Both the position numbers and the translations under genes were made by a program. Below, one piece after another: positions 30,201 through 42,182 of a stretch of 64,000 nucleotides of DNA; position 1 is the first letter of the stretch; every line of letters begins with the position of its first letter. The notes beneath the pieces were generated by a model, which saw only the letters and a list, made by a program, of their open reading frames with translations, did no database searches and was not told the origin of the DNA. This stretch comes from Aphrocallistes beatrix. Its lineage: Eukaryota; Porifera; Hexactinellida; Sceptrulophora; Aphrocallistidae. The DNA is taken from NCBI GenBank assembly GCA_963281255.1, contig OY725492.1, positions 3,835,104 to 3,899,103 on the forward strand, written 5' to 3'.

Positions 30201-33200
30201 GGAACAGTTATAATGTATTTTTTACACTCAATATTCATTGCAACCATATACGTATGTATTCTTTTACCAGTTTTCTATATTTTGTTATGTCAGTGCCAAT
30301 TTATTGCGTAATTAGGATCAAACACCAAGTCTATACCGATAACTAATAGTCTTTCAAGCAGGATATTATTCTTACTCCCCCATGACTTGTCCAGTTAGTT
30401 TTTAGACTTCTTGGTTCGATTTTATAATAGCCTATTTGTTCCACTAGTAACGCTTCGTTTGCAACTCACCAAGAATACGACCGTGCTTTTCAAGAGTTCA
30501 ATAATTTTACTATCGAGGGCAATAAAATCAGACTTTCTCCTGGTAAACCATCTGGAATTGAGTTATTACGAATCCGTAACTCCTCTTCGGCTCTGCCTAA
30601 TAGCATGTCATTTCCTAATTCGACTCCAGAAGTTGACAGACCAGAAGATTTATTTTCGAAAATGGCTTCTAGTTCTAACATTCCGGAAGAACTGCCGTCA
30701 CTCCCATCTTCAAGTTCCCCTTCTCCTGATCCTAAGAGCGACGCTGATCCAAAACCGCCCGCTTCTGTTCCCATCCCAGGTCCTTTCTACCCTCCTACTT
30801 CCTTAGTTCCGATCAGAGCTCAGCTCCATCTCCTCGCTAACAGCGGTCAATCTCCTGCTCCTACTCTCCGAGTTCCACGCATGCCTATCAAGCCCCCTCT
30901 CGCCTACCCCCCCGCACCCCCCAAGGCTCAAACTCAGGCACTCCCACCACATGACATACCGCTCAAAGAGTCTGAAAGTGCTCAGAATTTGTATTGTGAC
31001 GGACCGATAAAAATCGCAGAGCACAGTGACGACGAAGGTTTTGAAGTGTCTGTGGATCCTATCGATCCTGCCCTGGTAGACTCGCTCACTTCCTCACTCC
31101 AAGCTACACCCGGGGCAGATAACAGTCTGAATCCCAATCTCGACGGTACTCCTACTATGCCCAATTCCCGCTCAACCACAGAATCGAAGTTCCCTCCTCC
31201 TCACGAAGAGAAACGCCAGAGCGGACAAACTGACCAAGGACAAGACTCCTCCACACAGGCCAACGAATTCCTTGTGCCAGCACGCGGCTACACAAACGGA
31301 TTTGACAGCCTCGAGCCGACTGCTTCTTCCTCTGAAGTCCGCCACTTGTTGTTCACTGACACCAGCGACCTGTACATGCTCGATAGAGAATTTCCATTCA
31401 TGGTTACGCACTCTTCCGACATAATGAGTGTGTACGGGATCCTGGGGTTCCATGATGACATTCAACAGTTCGGTGTATTGCAAGATGAACTGAAGAAGCT
31501 ATGCGATAAGCCGAATCAACCTCTCTCCGTCGATGTACTTACCTCGAACACGCTCTATATATACCTTGAAGCACAGGGTGACGCGTACCGCGCGCTCTAC
31601 AACGGAGGCAAGTGTGTGCTTCATCTCGTTGATATGGGCAAGCTATTGAATACAGGCGAAGATTCGTTGTTCCCTATCCCTCCTTGGCTAGCTGACCTGC
31701 CCTATCTAAACGTAAAATTCAAACTCAATGACGTCAGAACTCCGCTAACTCTCCCGAAGAATGAAATGTATGAGATCAGCAGGCAGTTCATAAAACATTT
31801 CCAAATCTATATAGCGAGAAAGAGTGGCAGAGATAAACAAGGAAACTTCTACATCGATCTAATTGATCAGGCTACGAATATGATTATAAATCACAAGATA
31901 TTGGATTGTCTTGAGTCCCAATATGGTGCTTCCGCTGTTAATCTGACCCCCAAACAACCTTCATCAAATCCCTCACAATTCCATTTCCCTCCCGCCAACC
32001 CTGCCCCTTCTCAAGAGGTGTCGTATTTCTGTCGGGATATCACGTACCATGAGCCCTCCCAGTACACCCCCTGCAAGATCACGACCCTCTACATCTCCTC
32101 CCCCTCCCTCATCTACGCCCTGGAGACCCATCCAGAAGCTGAGTCCAAGTTGAGCACCCTACAGACGGACCTCAACAACCAGGCGAGCTCCTTCCCCACT
32201 GTGCAACACCTCGAGCTTGGCTTGTTCGTAGCGGCTTTTAGGAACGACACTGCATTGTGGTGTCGCGCTGAAGTAGTGCAGATATTCACTGAGAACAAAT
32301 GCTCCATCTTCTATCTCGATTTTGGCTGTCATGAAGCAGTGTCTGTTGACAAACTGAAGATCCCTAGTAAAATATTCACAACTTTGCCTAGGCAAGCTTT
32401 GAGATTTTCTCTCAACAATGTCCACTGTCTGAACCCGACTGGAGAATGGGATCAATTGGCGACAGACGTGATAAAAGGTCATTGCAATAGCAAACAGCGC
32501 ATGATACGCATTGTCAGTAAGGTAGAAGAGGTGTTCCTGATCACTCTCTTTGAAGATGATTCTTGTCAAAAGTCGATCAATGAGAATTTGGTCGAGTTGG
32601 GTCTAGCTTCATCCATGCCACCTGCTTCCTCCATGAGGTCACATTCCGCAGAGCCTAGATCCTCTCTTGGACAGTTAGAGTTGAATCAGAATCCTCAGAG
32701 ATTTTCTAATTCCGATCCCATCTCACCAAAGTATGAACCTCCTTCTTCAGCTCCTAACACTTTCCAAGGAGAGGATAGGAGCAACAGATACAAGTCTTTC
32801 AATGAGCAGAATAGGAGGGAACATTCCTCTCGTCAGGGGTTCAACCCCAACCAAGACGCCCAAGGCCACAATAATCAGTCCAGAGATCGGCAATCTTACC
32901 AGGGACAAAGGAATAGCTATCGCACTAACAAATTTAATCAAAACCAAAACCAAGATCGACAAGGCTTCAATCGGAACAACGATAGGCAAGGGTTCAACGT
33001 GCAAGATAGTAACAGAGGAAATGCCAAGCTCTCCCCGAACCGATCTCAAAGTAGAGGATTCAACCGAACAGAAATCAAACAAACGCCCCAATACAAACCC
33101 ATGGTTGAGAGGCCTCAGAACCATACTAGCTCCAGCCCGAAGAAATCTAGGAACTGTTCAAGTGAAACGTTCGCTCCTCACAGCTCAATTCCCATCTTCC

Positions 33201-36200
33201 TAGCTTCCAACCTCGAAAAATTCTGTCCTGCGTTTGAAAATGCAAAGAAGGATCGAATTCCTGTTGAAATTACACACATTTCAAATCCCAACGATTTTTG
33301 GGTTACTCCAGTGCGGGAAAGAGAACGCTTCAAAGCTTTCATCAAAAAGCTTCGCACTGCATCCGAACCCTTGCGAACCACTGGCAACTTCTCCAACCCA
33401 CAGCTAGGCAGAATGTGTCTCTACTGGGACGAGAGTAACGATCTGAATCGAGCGGAGATCATCGCTGCCAATCAAGACGACAACGTGTCCATATTCTTGA
33501 TTGACGTGGGCTCCATGATCGAGACTAAGCTCTCCAACATCCAACCGGCCCCTTTCGCAATCCTGGACTACAACAGCCCGCTAGCCCTGAACTGCTCCCT
33601 TGCTAACATGCGTCCGAAAGCTGGTGGGTGGTCTAACAGCGAGACTGAAATATTCAGAACTATGGTCTCGAGTCGAGTTCTGAACATGTCATCTTCTAAT
33701 CTCAAGCAAGTCGACCTCTGGGATCCATCCAATCAAGATTCTCCACATGTCAACCTCCAGTTCGATGCTGTTCGCAATCGCACCCTCACCACCCCTGTTC
33801 CCTTTGACTCTCCCTCCATGATCCAATACTCCCCCAATCTCTTTCCGACCAATGGAGAGATCCAGGTAATTGTTACTGACCTCCTCACCACTAAAGTTAT
33901 CCGCGTTCAGATAAGCCAGGATGTTGTTGATCAGATGCACCTGATCGATTCCAAACTGAAATCTTCAGAATTTTCTTATGCGGACCAAATAAAACCGGAT
34001 ATGCCCTGTGTGGCTGAGTTTTCTGAGGACAATCATTGGTACCGCGCGAAAGTTCTCACCGTTCAGGAGTCGGGACTGATCGTAGAGTTTATTGATTTCG
34101 GAAATAAGGAAGAGAAGCATACTAACCAAATACGAGCTCTGCCCATCGAGCTCCTGCAGCCACCTCCACTCGCTCACAACTGTCTGATCTACCAAGTCTC
34201 TGAGCTCGGAGGGAATTGGTCGGTGGAGATCCGGCAGAAACTAGGCCGGCACATCAACGGCACTGCGACCGCTCTGTGGCGCGGAGAGAGCAATCGAATG
34301 CCGATCGTGGAACTGTTCAGGAGTGACGGAGGAGACCTGATTTCAATGACTGAGGATTTGAAGCGAATCGTCTCTTCCACACAACAAACTACAGCCAGCA
34401 ACATCCCCACTGTGCCATCTCCTACTCCCAAGAGATCGTTCTTCACTGATCTCCAGCCCCAGGCGCTTGAAATTGGGTGCCCATACCCCTCAATTATCTT
34501 CTCATGCGCCAACCCGCATGATATCTGGATTATCCGCGCTTCTGACGTGCAAGAACTCGGGAAGTTATCGGAGGACATGACTCTGTACTCCTCGCAGACT
34601 GCATACATACCTCAGTTTGTGCCCAACCGACAAGAGGTCTGTAGGTATCACAGTACGTCTGACAACAAAGTGTACCGCTGTATGGTCGAGGCAGTGGATG
34701 AGGGGCAACTGCATGCATACATCAATCTCTTTGATATGGTCGATACCAAATGGGTTGAGTTAGCCCATCTCCAACCTTTGGATCCTGCATTCCTCTCCCT
34801 TCCTCCTCTAGCTTTCCACTGTAAACTCGATAACACGGTTCCTATTGATGCTAACTGGCCCCCTAACATCCAGGATGAGTTGCTCGGTCTGTTGAAAGAT
34901 AAAGACATTTCTGTGGAAGCCCGAGGGAAGAGTGAAGATCTCTTCATAGTGGATATTTCTTCTGACATGTTCATTTCACTGATTGAAGATCTGACCTTCC
35001 GTGGCCTGGCCAGAAATACTGAAGTTACCTACCTGAATGCTACCAACTTGACGATCCAAACGCTCCCGTTGGTTAGCGATTATTTCCAAGTGTTCATCCT
35101 AGAGGTCATCTCCCCGAGCCTTTTCTACGTGTCCGTGATTGACCGGACAGTACAGCAGAACCAGGCGACGATGATGGAGAGATTAGCCTCTGTCTGCACC
35201 AGCTCCAAAAGAATTCCTTTTAAGCCCTTCGTCGGTATGCTCTGCGCTTCTCAATACAAGGACAATGTTTGGTACCGAGTCAAGGTGACGGGCGTGCAGA
35301 AATCGGCCCTGACGATATGCTACATTGATTTCGGTAATTATGAACAAACTACGATTGACAAAGTCGTTCCACTAACTGACCCTTCCTTCCTTACATTCCC
35401 CGCACAGGCTATTCAGTGCTGTCTCGGGAATATACAACACCTCGAAAACTGGCCTCATCAGACCATGAACAGGTTTAGAGAGTTGATCTTCGATAAATTG
35501 ATCAATGCTAAAATCCTTGAGTTGAACGGAACTTTGTATTCTTTGGAGTTGGTTGATACTTCTTTGGCACAAGACGTGAACATATCGAACGAGCTGATTC
35601 AAGCCAAACTGGCGAGCAGTTTGTATCAGGTTCCTGCACAACCCCTTCAACCCCTTCAACCCCCACAACCGGTTAGTATGAGTGGTATTCAGGCCCCACT
35701 TGCAATGCCAAGTTTGCAGCAACAGCCTAGTCCAGCACTAGCTCCAATTCCTACTCAACCCGTCACTAGCATTCCACAATACAGCACACAGCCACACCTC
35801 CCATCACATACCCCAGTGCCAACTCCACAACAAATTCCCAACCCTATGAGTCAGCACTATCCAGTGCATTCTCTTCTTCCTCAATCTAACCCCGGAGTAC
35901 TTCAACCGACCGCACTATCAATGCCAACTCAAAATTCCCAAAACGTTCCGTCACCCACTCAGCATCAGATGGTCCAACCTCCACCACTCGCCTACCCTCC
36001 ACCCCCTTCGAATCCAATCCCTCCTCCAGTCAAGCGACTACCTCCACCCAATCCTCCCTCTACAAAACTTTTCAAATGCATAATTTGCTCTCTATCAAGC
36101 CCCGTTGAGTTGACAGTCCAGTGCGTAGACGAGGCTATCTTTCAAGGGATGAGGAAGGTGAATGACGTCATCGTTACACAGCTCCAATACTCCCCCTCGT

Positions 36201-37153
36201 TCACTTCCTGTGAAGTGGGTAGCTATTGTCTCGCCTGCTTCAAAGAGGATAAAACGTGGTACCGCGCCTGCATAACTAAAGTGAATGGGACTGTGATTGA
36301 AGTAAATTTCGTTGACTATGGGAATGTCGAGGAACAGGTTTTAGCTGAACTACGCCAAATGCCACAGGAATTATTAGATATCCCTCCTCTCTGCTACAGC
36401 GTGAAACTAGCCGGCGTCACTCCATCTTCTCACGAATCTGCTAGTAAATGCATCCAGTACCTGAAAGGATTTTCTGCTGCCTGCACTAACCTAACTGCAG
36501 AGATAATAGACAAAGCAACAGATAGCATAGAACTGTATCTAGACGATGTGAACATTGTTGATAACCTCATCCTTAGCGGCTCTTTTATCCTTTCCGCTCC
36601 CCCTTTCAAGCTTGAACACCTCCCAACTGACAACTACGTGAAAGCCGCGGTGATAGATCCTAAGAGTCCAGATGACTTCTATCTGAACTGCGGTGAGCGA
36701 GAACAAGAACTGGGTGTACTTTTTGAAGAAATGAGAGACTACTGCTTACAGACTCATTCATCTTCTCCTTCTCTAGTACGTGGAACATTATGCCTTGCTT
36801 TATTTTCCACAGATAACAACTGGTATCGAGCTAAGATAGTCGGCATACCTAACCCAGAGCATGTGGTTGTACAGTTCATCGATTACGGAAACAAAGAAAC
36901 AGTTCCTCGTGCAAATATCCGTGTTCCCCTGTCTAAATTCCTTTCACTCCCCGCTCAATCGATGCGTTGCACCCTCTTCCAAGGAGGTCCTCCACCTAAT
37001 ATACACGAAATTAAAGACAAGTTCTTACTCGCGGTTTCCAACAGAACGCTCTTCGCAAGATCTCTTGGCGTTGGTATTGAAAACCGCACATATATAGAAC
37101 TCTTGAACGAACAATTCCAGAAAATTTTGGAATTAATTTCCCAATCCCATTAG
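27214..37153 (+). CDS. RRM plus eight-Tudor-domain germ-granule-type protein
   Basis: Exons: 27214-27440, 27808-27912, 28179-28257, 28483-28568 and 30448-37153; phases agree and give 2400 residues. An RRM (about residues 122-200) is split by intron 4: LLTVHFENIPLSI before it, then FATHQEYDRAFQEF and KIRLSPG after it. Eight extended-Tudor cores follow, marked by YRAL...LVDMG (31578), WCRAEVV...YLDFG (32258), NRAEII...LIDVG (33438), WYRAKVL...FIDFGN (34037), YRCMVE (34671), WYRVKV...YIDFGN (35270), WYRACI...FVDYGN (36258) and WYRAKI...FIDYGN (36823). Four keep the complete aromatic WYR/DFGN or DYGN cage that reads symmetric dimethylarginine, mainly on PIWI proteins. An Asn/Gln/Arg-rich stretch with DRQGFN repeats (32740-33110) and a Pro/Gln-rich one (35630-36060) are disordered. 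Likely a piRNA-pathway scaffold akin to Drosophila Tudor or TDRD6. Confidence 0.88.
27568..27650. repeat. Direct plus inverted 18-bp repeat in an intron
   Basis: ATATTGGATATAGTGATA occurs twice in tandem (27568-27585 and 27585-27602) and once inverted (27633-27650). It lies in intron 1 of the RRM-Tudor gene and could form alternative hairpins. Confidence 0.75.
28740..29924 (-). CDS. CANT1: Calcium-activated nucleotidase, apyrase family
   Basis: A single exon codes 394 residues (human CANT1 is 401). CANT1 is a type II membrane or secreted Golgi enzyme that hydrolyses UDP/GDP to support glycosylation and proteoglycan synthesis. A basic N-terminus precedes one membrane anchor (VVGVVVCSLLIISTGVFAL, about residues 36-54). 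The five-bladed apyrase signatures are present: GRGMELSELVMFNGDLLSVD, DRTGIIF, KAEWMTVKDNKLYVGGLGKE, WVFLPRR, RGFSSFKFLP and the terminal EKYEGIEFL. The gene lies antisense within intron 4 of the RRM-Tudor gene. Confidence 0.93.
   Translation of the reverse strand: MDSCSIDENIKTSNLPFYLTKIGGTLPRRRMRRFKVVGVVVCSLLIISTGVFALGNNVCKNEECPATDTNSKTQQMKTRRPQIFTQAHSNTKTYPIVLVADLDDRSRLEEGKEVWQSFLMEGELVWDGAESFQVRLEDPISIQSDYSRGGRGMELSELVMFNGDLLSVDDRTGIIFKLRRKNNLKWDVIPWIVLTDGGGDERKGLKAEWMTVKDNKLYVGGLGKEWTSIRGEYINDDPMFIKIVAPDGSIDHVPWKENYLKFREHLNISTPGYVIHEAVMWSRLLERWVFLPRRVSHLIYNDIEDEKRGSNMMVLCSEDLRSYEIKRIGTIIPTRGFSSFKFLPETNEQIIVALKSEEDDGKIATYITVFNLRGDVLMNDVKVGSEKYEGIEFL
29925..30447. other. Intronic spacer upstream of CANT1
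   Basis: AT-rich; it must hold the CANT1 promoter (minus strand) and the last part of intron 4 of the Tudor gene (plus strand), ending with the acceptor CCACTAG at 30447. No other feature is supported. Confidence 0.4.
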
Positions 37154-37545
37154 AGATTCCCAGTATAATTCTTTGCGCCTTTATTTGATTCAGACGAGAG
37201 CACCAAGTTCTCTATCAAAGTGAGATTCTCTCTTCAGCAAGCATAGTCCAATTATATTTCTACCGGTTATTTGTTCACACCTAGTATTTTGTTAAGGAAT
37301 ATTTGCAGTTATCTATTAGTTGCGCTGGTTGATTCATCTGTAACTAAGATTATTAGACGTGGACACCATAGTTTGAAAGTTTATCATTAAAACTCGATCT
37401 GTACTATAGTGATAGTATGCATGTACTATCAAATACAGTTAACTTGATAAGGCATTTCAAGTCCAATATATCGATTTTATGTCTGAAATGATTCCGTTCC
37501 TGAATTCTGTCAATAGAGTGGGGGTTTACTATACAATATGTAGAT

Positions 37546-37719
37546 CAGCGTTTCCCAACCTTTTCCATTACAATGACCCCTAGGCAGTTTTAAATTTTTG
37601 GAATGCCCCCCTATACATTTTGTTCATACTCACTGCAAAAAATGTTTTAGGGCGAAAAGGGGGATACTGTCTTCCGCTCCTTCCCCTTCGCGCCCCCCCT
37701 TGGGGCGTTAGGACCACTG
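37546..37719. mobile_element. hAT-like MITE
   Basis: The left end CAGCGTTTCCCAACCTTTTCC and the right end (reverse complement) CAGTGGTCCTAACGCCCC follow the CAGTGGTTCCCAACC type of hAT terminus. The interior is C-rich (ATGACCCC, CGCCCCCCCTTGGGG). The flanking 8-mers (ATGTAGAT and ATATCATA) do not match well, so it is old or the borders are slightly off. Confidence 0.5.
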
Positions 37720-38029
37720 ATATCATATAGATGAATCGATCATACATTCAACTTCAAAACTATCTACGATTTGAAGCAAAATACTAACCGGGTTACTTGA
37801 TCCAATACTGCTATAAAGTGGAGCGGACTAGAAGATTAGCATTACGATGATTTAGTTTCAATGTAGCTTTTTGATTATTTCGATTAGTAGAAAAGTTTTG
37901 ACCCCTGAGTTGCAGTATATAATAAATATTTTAATTAGATGTTACCGACATGCGCATTTATATAGGTATAATGCCTAACAATCATTATAGTTTGGTTAGA
38001 GACTAGTCGCACAAACCAAACTCTTCAGC
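37720..38029. other. Intergenic, upstream of the Golgi-type coiled-coil gene
   Basis: AT-rich spacer, about 310 bp, with no supported feature beyond presumed promoter function. Confidence 0.35.
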
Positions 38030-41000
38030 ATGATTAAAAACACCCCAGGCTCCTCTTCACGCATCGTGCTTGCTGTCCTCTGCTCCCTGATCGTGATCCT
38101 GCTGGTCCTCTACATACGACAGACGAACCAGTACAGCACCTTACTGCGTCTGCACCACAGAGCTCAGACCACCCTGCAAGAGAAGAGTGCCGAGACGATT
38201 CGGATGTCGAATGAGCTCAAATTGAAGGACTCGCAATGCACTACAGAAGTGGAGGCTCTGGACAAAGAGGTCTTGGATTGTGAAACGAATTCAAAAACGA
38301 TTTCAAAAGAGCTTCTTGACTTGAAAAAAACGAAGGTATTTATGCTAAAGATTTTGACAATTTATAGATTGTTTTATTATCCTATGTTTCCTACAGGATG
38401 AATTGGAATCAAAAACCAATGAACATGAAGGTACTAGAGAGTGTCTGCTTTTTTTAATGCGATTATTTACAGCTTCAAAAAATTTTTATTTTTTAGCAAG
38501 TTTAACTGGTGAGAAAGAGAAATATTCTGAAATGGAGAGTAGGTTGAAGTTCGAGGCAGAACAGTGTGCTGCGGAGGAGTGAGTTATTCACCTAACTTTA
38601 CAATCTTTAATATTAGAGCATCTCGTGATTAATTTGATCATGTGTGACACGTAGGGTCAATCTAAGAAAAGAACTCAAAGAATGTGAAATGTCAAAAAAG
38701 GAAGTAGGAAAAGGAAAAGAAAAGGCGAAAGAAAAGGCGAAAGGAGAGGATAAGGGATTTGGAATAGAGAAATTGGTGAGTCTTTTATTTCATTAGAGCA
38801 TATTTTATACAATCACTGATAGACTGAAAAGAATGCAAGTACGTATACGTTTATATTATACCAAACTCGTTTGGCTCGCTTACGAACACTTTCGGCATAC
38901 GTACGAGGGGTGCCCGATAAGTTTTTAGCCTTGATTCGAAAACAGCATTATAATAGAATGCATTATTATAATTGTTCAAAATACTCTCCTCCAGCTTTAA
39001 TACACTTGTCCATTCTGCAAAACCAACTATCAAAAGCTTCGGCGAACTCATTTTCTCGGATGTCCTCCAAAGCCTCTGATAATGCTGACCGCACTTCATC
39101 ATTGCTGCTAAAACCCTTCCCTTCAACTTCTTCTTAATACGAGGAAAGAGCCAGAAGTCACATGGAGCTAAATCTGGGCTGTAGGGTGGGTGAGATAACT
39201 CCTCGAAGCCAGTTTCTTCAATAAATTTCCTTGTTTTCAGGGCCTTATGTGAACTTGCATTATCATGATGCAGCAGTAAACCCCTTGTCCCATCTTCTGG
39301 TCGCATTTTATGAACATTTTGAATGAGTTCTGGGAGGCAACTAGTGGTGTACCATTCTGAAGAGACTGTTTTTCCACTCTCTAGTGCAACTACTGCACGA
39401 ATACCTTTAGGATCAAAGAATATTGCATACATTTGCTTCTTAGAATACTGACTTTTCCTAACTTTTTGAGGGGGAGGTTCACCTATTGGAGTCCACTGAC
39501 GGCTCTGCTCTTTGGATTCTGGGTCATAATGATAAATCCATGTTTCATCACCCGTAATCACTTTGGAAACCAGAGGAGAAGTGCCTTTTTTGAATTTTGA
39601 CTTCATTTTCTTGCACCAATCAATTCGGGCTACTTTCTGCTCAGGTTTGAGCAAATGGAATCCACCTTGGAATCCACCTTGCACAGACTTTTGTTAAGTG
39701 TAGAATTTCGTGTAGGATGAATTGGATCACATCATTACTGATACCCAACTCGTACTGAATCTGTCTATAGGTTATGTGCTTATCATTAAGTACCAACTTC
39801 TCAATTGCGCTGATGTTCTCTGGGGTCGAAGTAGTCAACGGCGACCCTGGTCTAGGTTTGTCAGTAAGGTCAAAATTTCCTCTTCTAAACTCTCTGTACC
39901 AGTTTTTTACAGTAGCAAGAGATGTAACATCGTTACCGAAAGCTTGTATTAACTGTTGGCAACAATCATCAATTGTTTTATCCATTTTAAATTGAAAAAG
40001 AATAATTGCCCGAATTTGCTCTTTTGTGAGGATAATATTTTCAGTAATATTTGCCTGAGCCATCATACAAAATGTAGCAAACTTCAGAAAAATATATAGT
40101 AGAGAGCTAGGGATTTACAGAGCCAGTTAGTAAAGTATCGAGTTATAAGAAAAATGTATGGTTCGTTAATAATGACTTAATATATGTTCAAGGCTAAAAA
40201 CTTATCGGGCACCCCTCGTATTAGACACTTTATTGATTAATGATACGTCGTGATGACGTAATAATTAATGATAACTCATCATTATTGGTTTAGGTTGGAT
40301 CATTAGGTGAGAAATGTTATTGTACTACATATGCGATTCAAATTTAACCTTCTATTAGCTATTACCCCATATTGGCCAAGTTACAACCGAAAAGATTGAT
40401 ATCTAATTATAAAAGGGTGATATGATGAGAAACGCGTCAATTCGACAACTTTTACAGTTGATCAACCTTTTGGATATTTAGATGCGAGTTTGAGGCGTCC
40501 GCTGAGGCATTCTCATCTCATGTCTCCTGTGACTCTAACATTTAGGCAGAAATATCGAATACAAACTCCAGACTTCTGTTGTGTGGTCGGAATTGAAGGA
40601 AATAAATACTACGAATTCAAGGGTTTAAAACTGGATTTATAAGGAATTCTGGGTGTGAAGAATGCATTTAATGCCGAGATACGGATCGGGTGCCCACTGG
40701 GGCATCTCAAATAAATAATTTATCATATACCTTCGAAAATATGATATTCGAAATCTACACCCCTCAAAACCACATGTTAACCGCTGGAAGCTAGACTCTA
40801 GCCTATTTTTGATTTGTTTACCTTATGTATCTATTGTAAACAAAAGTGAACAAACGAGATGTCGCGTTTACGACATGTCGAGATAGTAAAATTGGATGAC
40901 AGTACGTATAGGCACTAACACATGACAAATGTATATTATGTGGAGGCGTAGCTGGCGTGTGTAGATTAGGGATGGTACAGATGCGAGATCTCCACAAATA

Positions 41001-41137
41001 TTTTATTAAATATTTTTGTCTAGAAAATTAATTTTGGGTCCAATCAGAATCTCACAGACGATCTTAATTCTGATGACATATCGAAAAATGAAAAACTGGA
41101 CAAACTAGATGTGGAGAAGGATTTAGGAACCTTCTGA
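38030..41137 (+). CDS. Type II membrane coiled-coil protein, GOLM1/CASC4-like
   Basis: Exons: 38030-38335, 38397-38430, 38497-38578, 38655-38775 and 41024-41137, all phase-consistent, giving 218 residues. A short basic N-terminus is followed by one signal anchor (IVLAVLCSLIVILLVLYI, about residues 12-29), then a coiled coil with three similar Cys-spaced segments (LKDSQC, KFEAEQC-like, LKECEM), a Lys/Glu-rich stretch and an Asp/Asn-rich acidic end (DDLNSDD, LDVEKDLGTF). This layout resembles GOLM1/CASC4 cis-Golgi proteins, but sequence identity is weak, so the name is tentative. The last intron (38776-41023, 2.2 kb) is enlarged by a mariner insertion and a satellite fragment. Confidence 0.65.
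38904..40218. mobile_element. mariner transposon with perfect 31-bp TIRs
   Basis: TA dinucleotides flank both ends (38902-38903 and 40219-40220). The terminal inverted repeats start CGAGGGGTGCCCGATAAGTT and are identical over 31 bp, implying recent insertion. The element is 1315 bp, the usual mariner length, and encodes a transposase on the minus strand. It sits in the last intron of the coiled-coil membrane protein gene. Confidence 0.97.
38966..40066 (-). pseudogene. mariner transposase, two frameshifts
   Basis: The N-terminal part (40066-39684) has the paired-type DNA-binding helix-turn-helix region (VKNWYREFRRGNFDLTDKPR, ITYRQIQYELGIS). The catalytic part has VITGDETWIYHYD, LLHHDNASSH and LAPCDFWLFP, with 34 residues between the second and third Asp (D,D34D, mariner). 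Frame is lost near 39680, where a 12-bp tandem duplication of AAGGTGGATTCC and a net loss of frame disrupt the KVCARWIP segment. It is lost again near 39120, just after KGR; the remaining C-terminus (GFSSNDEVRSALSEALED) continues in another frame to a stop at 38966. The copy is therefore non-autonomous although its ends are intact. Confidence 0.92.
40219..41023. other. Remainder of the last intron of the coiled-coil gene
   Basis: Contains one and a bit units of the 141-bp satellite (see the entry at 40690) and otherwise AT-rich sequence. It ends with the acceptor TTTTTGTCTAG at 41023. Confidence 0.6.
40690..40855 (+). repeat. Solo fragment of the 141-bp satellite family
   Basis: The segment contains ATAATTTATCATAT, GAAAATATGATATTCGAAAT, CTACACCCCTCAAAACC, GGAAGCTAGACTCTAGCC and CTATTGTAAACAAAAGTGAA, all shared with the satellite core at 16930-17770. 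It is preceded by GTGCCCACTGGGG, similar to GCGCCCACTGGG near the right end of the element at 18280. No terminal inverted repeat is present. Confidence 0.75.
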
Positions 41138-41372
41138 TCCCGCAAGCTCTTCACAATCCATCTTATTGTAACTATTCTAACATAATAGTTAATTCTTTCA
41201 TGCATTGATGTGTATAAGTAAAAATTTAGATTAAATGTATTCTAATTCAAGTTTATTTGTTCAATAACTAATTTATTACTTGGATGTTGTTTTAATAAAT
41301 GCATGCTCTTGAGTTTAGTCCGTTAAGAAATTGAGTGGGAGAACTAATCGTATTTAAATATCGTAGCTTGTC

Positions 41373-42182
41373 ATGGTTCGAGGACCGAAGAAACATTTGA
41401 AGCGCCTGCATGCCCCGAAACGATGGATGCTGGACAAACTGAGCGGCACATTCGCGCCCAAACCCTCGAGCGGTCCACACAAGACACGCGAGTGCCTACC
41501 CCTCCTAATCCTAATCCGAAACCGACTCAAGTACGCACTGACCTACAGCGAGGCTAAGAAGATACTGAAGAGCCGCAGCCTTAAAGTAGATGGCAAAGTC
41601 CGCACAGATATCAAGTACCCCACAGGGATGATGGACGTGATCAGCATTCCGAAAACAAAGCAGATATTCCGTCTCCTCTACGACGTGAAGGGGCGCTACG
41701 CTCTGCACCAGATAGGCGAGGAAGAGGGAAAGTACAAGCTGGGGCGTGTCAAGAGGGTGGGGACAGGTCCTAAGGGTATCCACTACATTGTGACACATGA
41801 CGGGCGTACATTCAGGTATCCTAACCCTGACATCCATGTGAGCGACACAGTCAAGATTGACCTTACTCACTACAAGGTCACGGATCATATAAAGTTTGAT
41901 ATCGGCGCTCTTGTGATGGTGACAGGGGGACGCAACTTGGGGCGAATCGGAGTGATTACACACAGAGAGAAGCACCAGGGATCATTCGACATCATCCACG
42001 TTAAAGACTCCACTCAGCAAACCTTCGCGACAAGAATGTCGAATGTTTTCGTTATCGGAAAGGAGAAGGCACCGTGGATATCCTTGCCCAAGGGTAAGGG
42101 TGTGCGTCTGACGATAATGGAGGAGCGGAATAGGCGCTTGGCGGAGAAAGCGAAGCTCACTACTGTTTCCGCGAGTAGCTAA
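41373..42182 (+). CDS. RPS4: 40S ribosomal protein S4 (eS4)
   Basis: A single exon codes 269 residues (human RPS4X is 263). The start [20 protein letters not shown] and RPS4 features [20 protein letters not shown], the S4 RNA-binding segment ([20 protein letters not shown]), the central [11 protein letters not shown]-like [16 protein letters not shown], and the KOW-type [20 protein letters not shown] are all present. It belongs to the small ribosomal subunit body. The upstream gene ends only 235 bp away, so the promoter is compact. Confidence 0.98.
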   Translation: MVRGPKKHLKRLHAPKRWMLDKLSGTFAPKPSSGPHKTRECLPLLILIRNRLKYALTYSEAKKILKSRSLKVDGKVRTDIKYPTGMMDVISIPKTKQIFRLLYDVKGRYALHQIGEEEGKYKLGRVKRVGTGPKGIHYIVTHDGRTFRYPNPDIHVSDTVKIDLTHYKVTDHIKFDIGALVMVTGGRNLGRIGVITHREKHQGSFDIIHVKDSTQQTFATRMSNVFVIGKEKAPWISLPKGKGVRLTIMEERNRRLAEKAKLTTVSASS

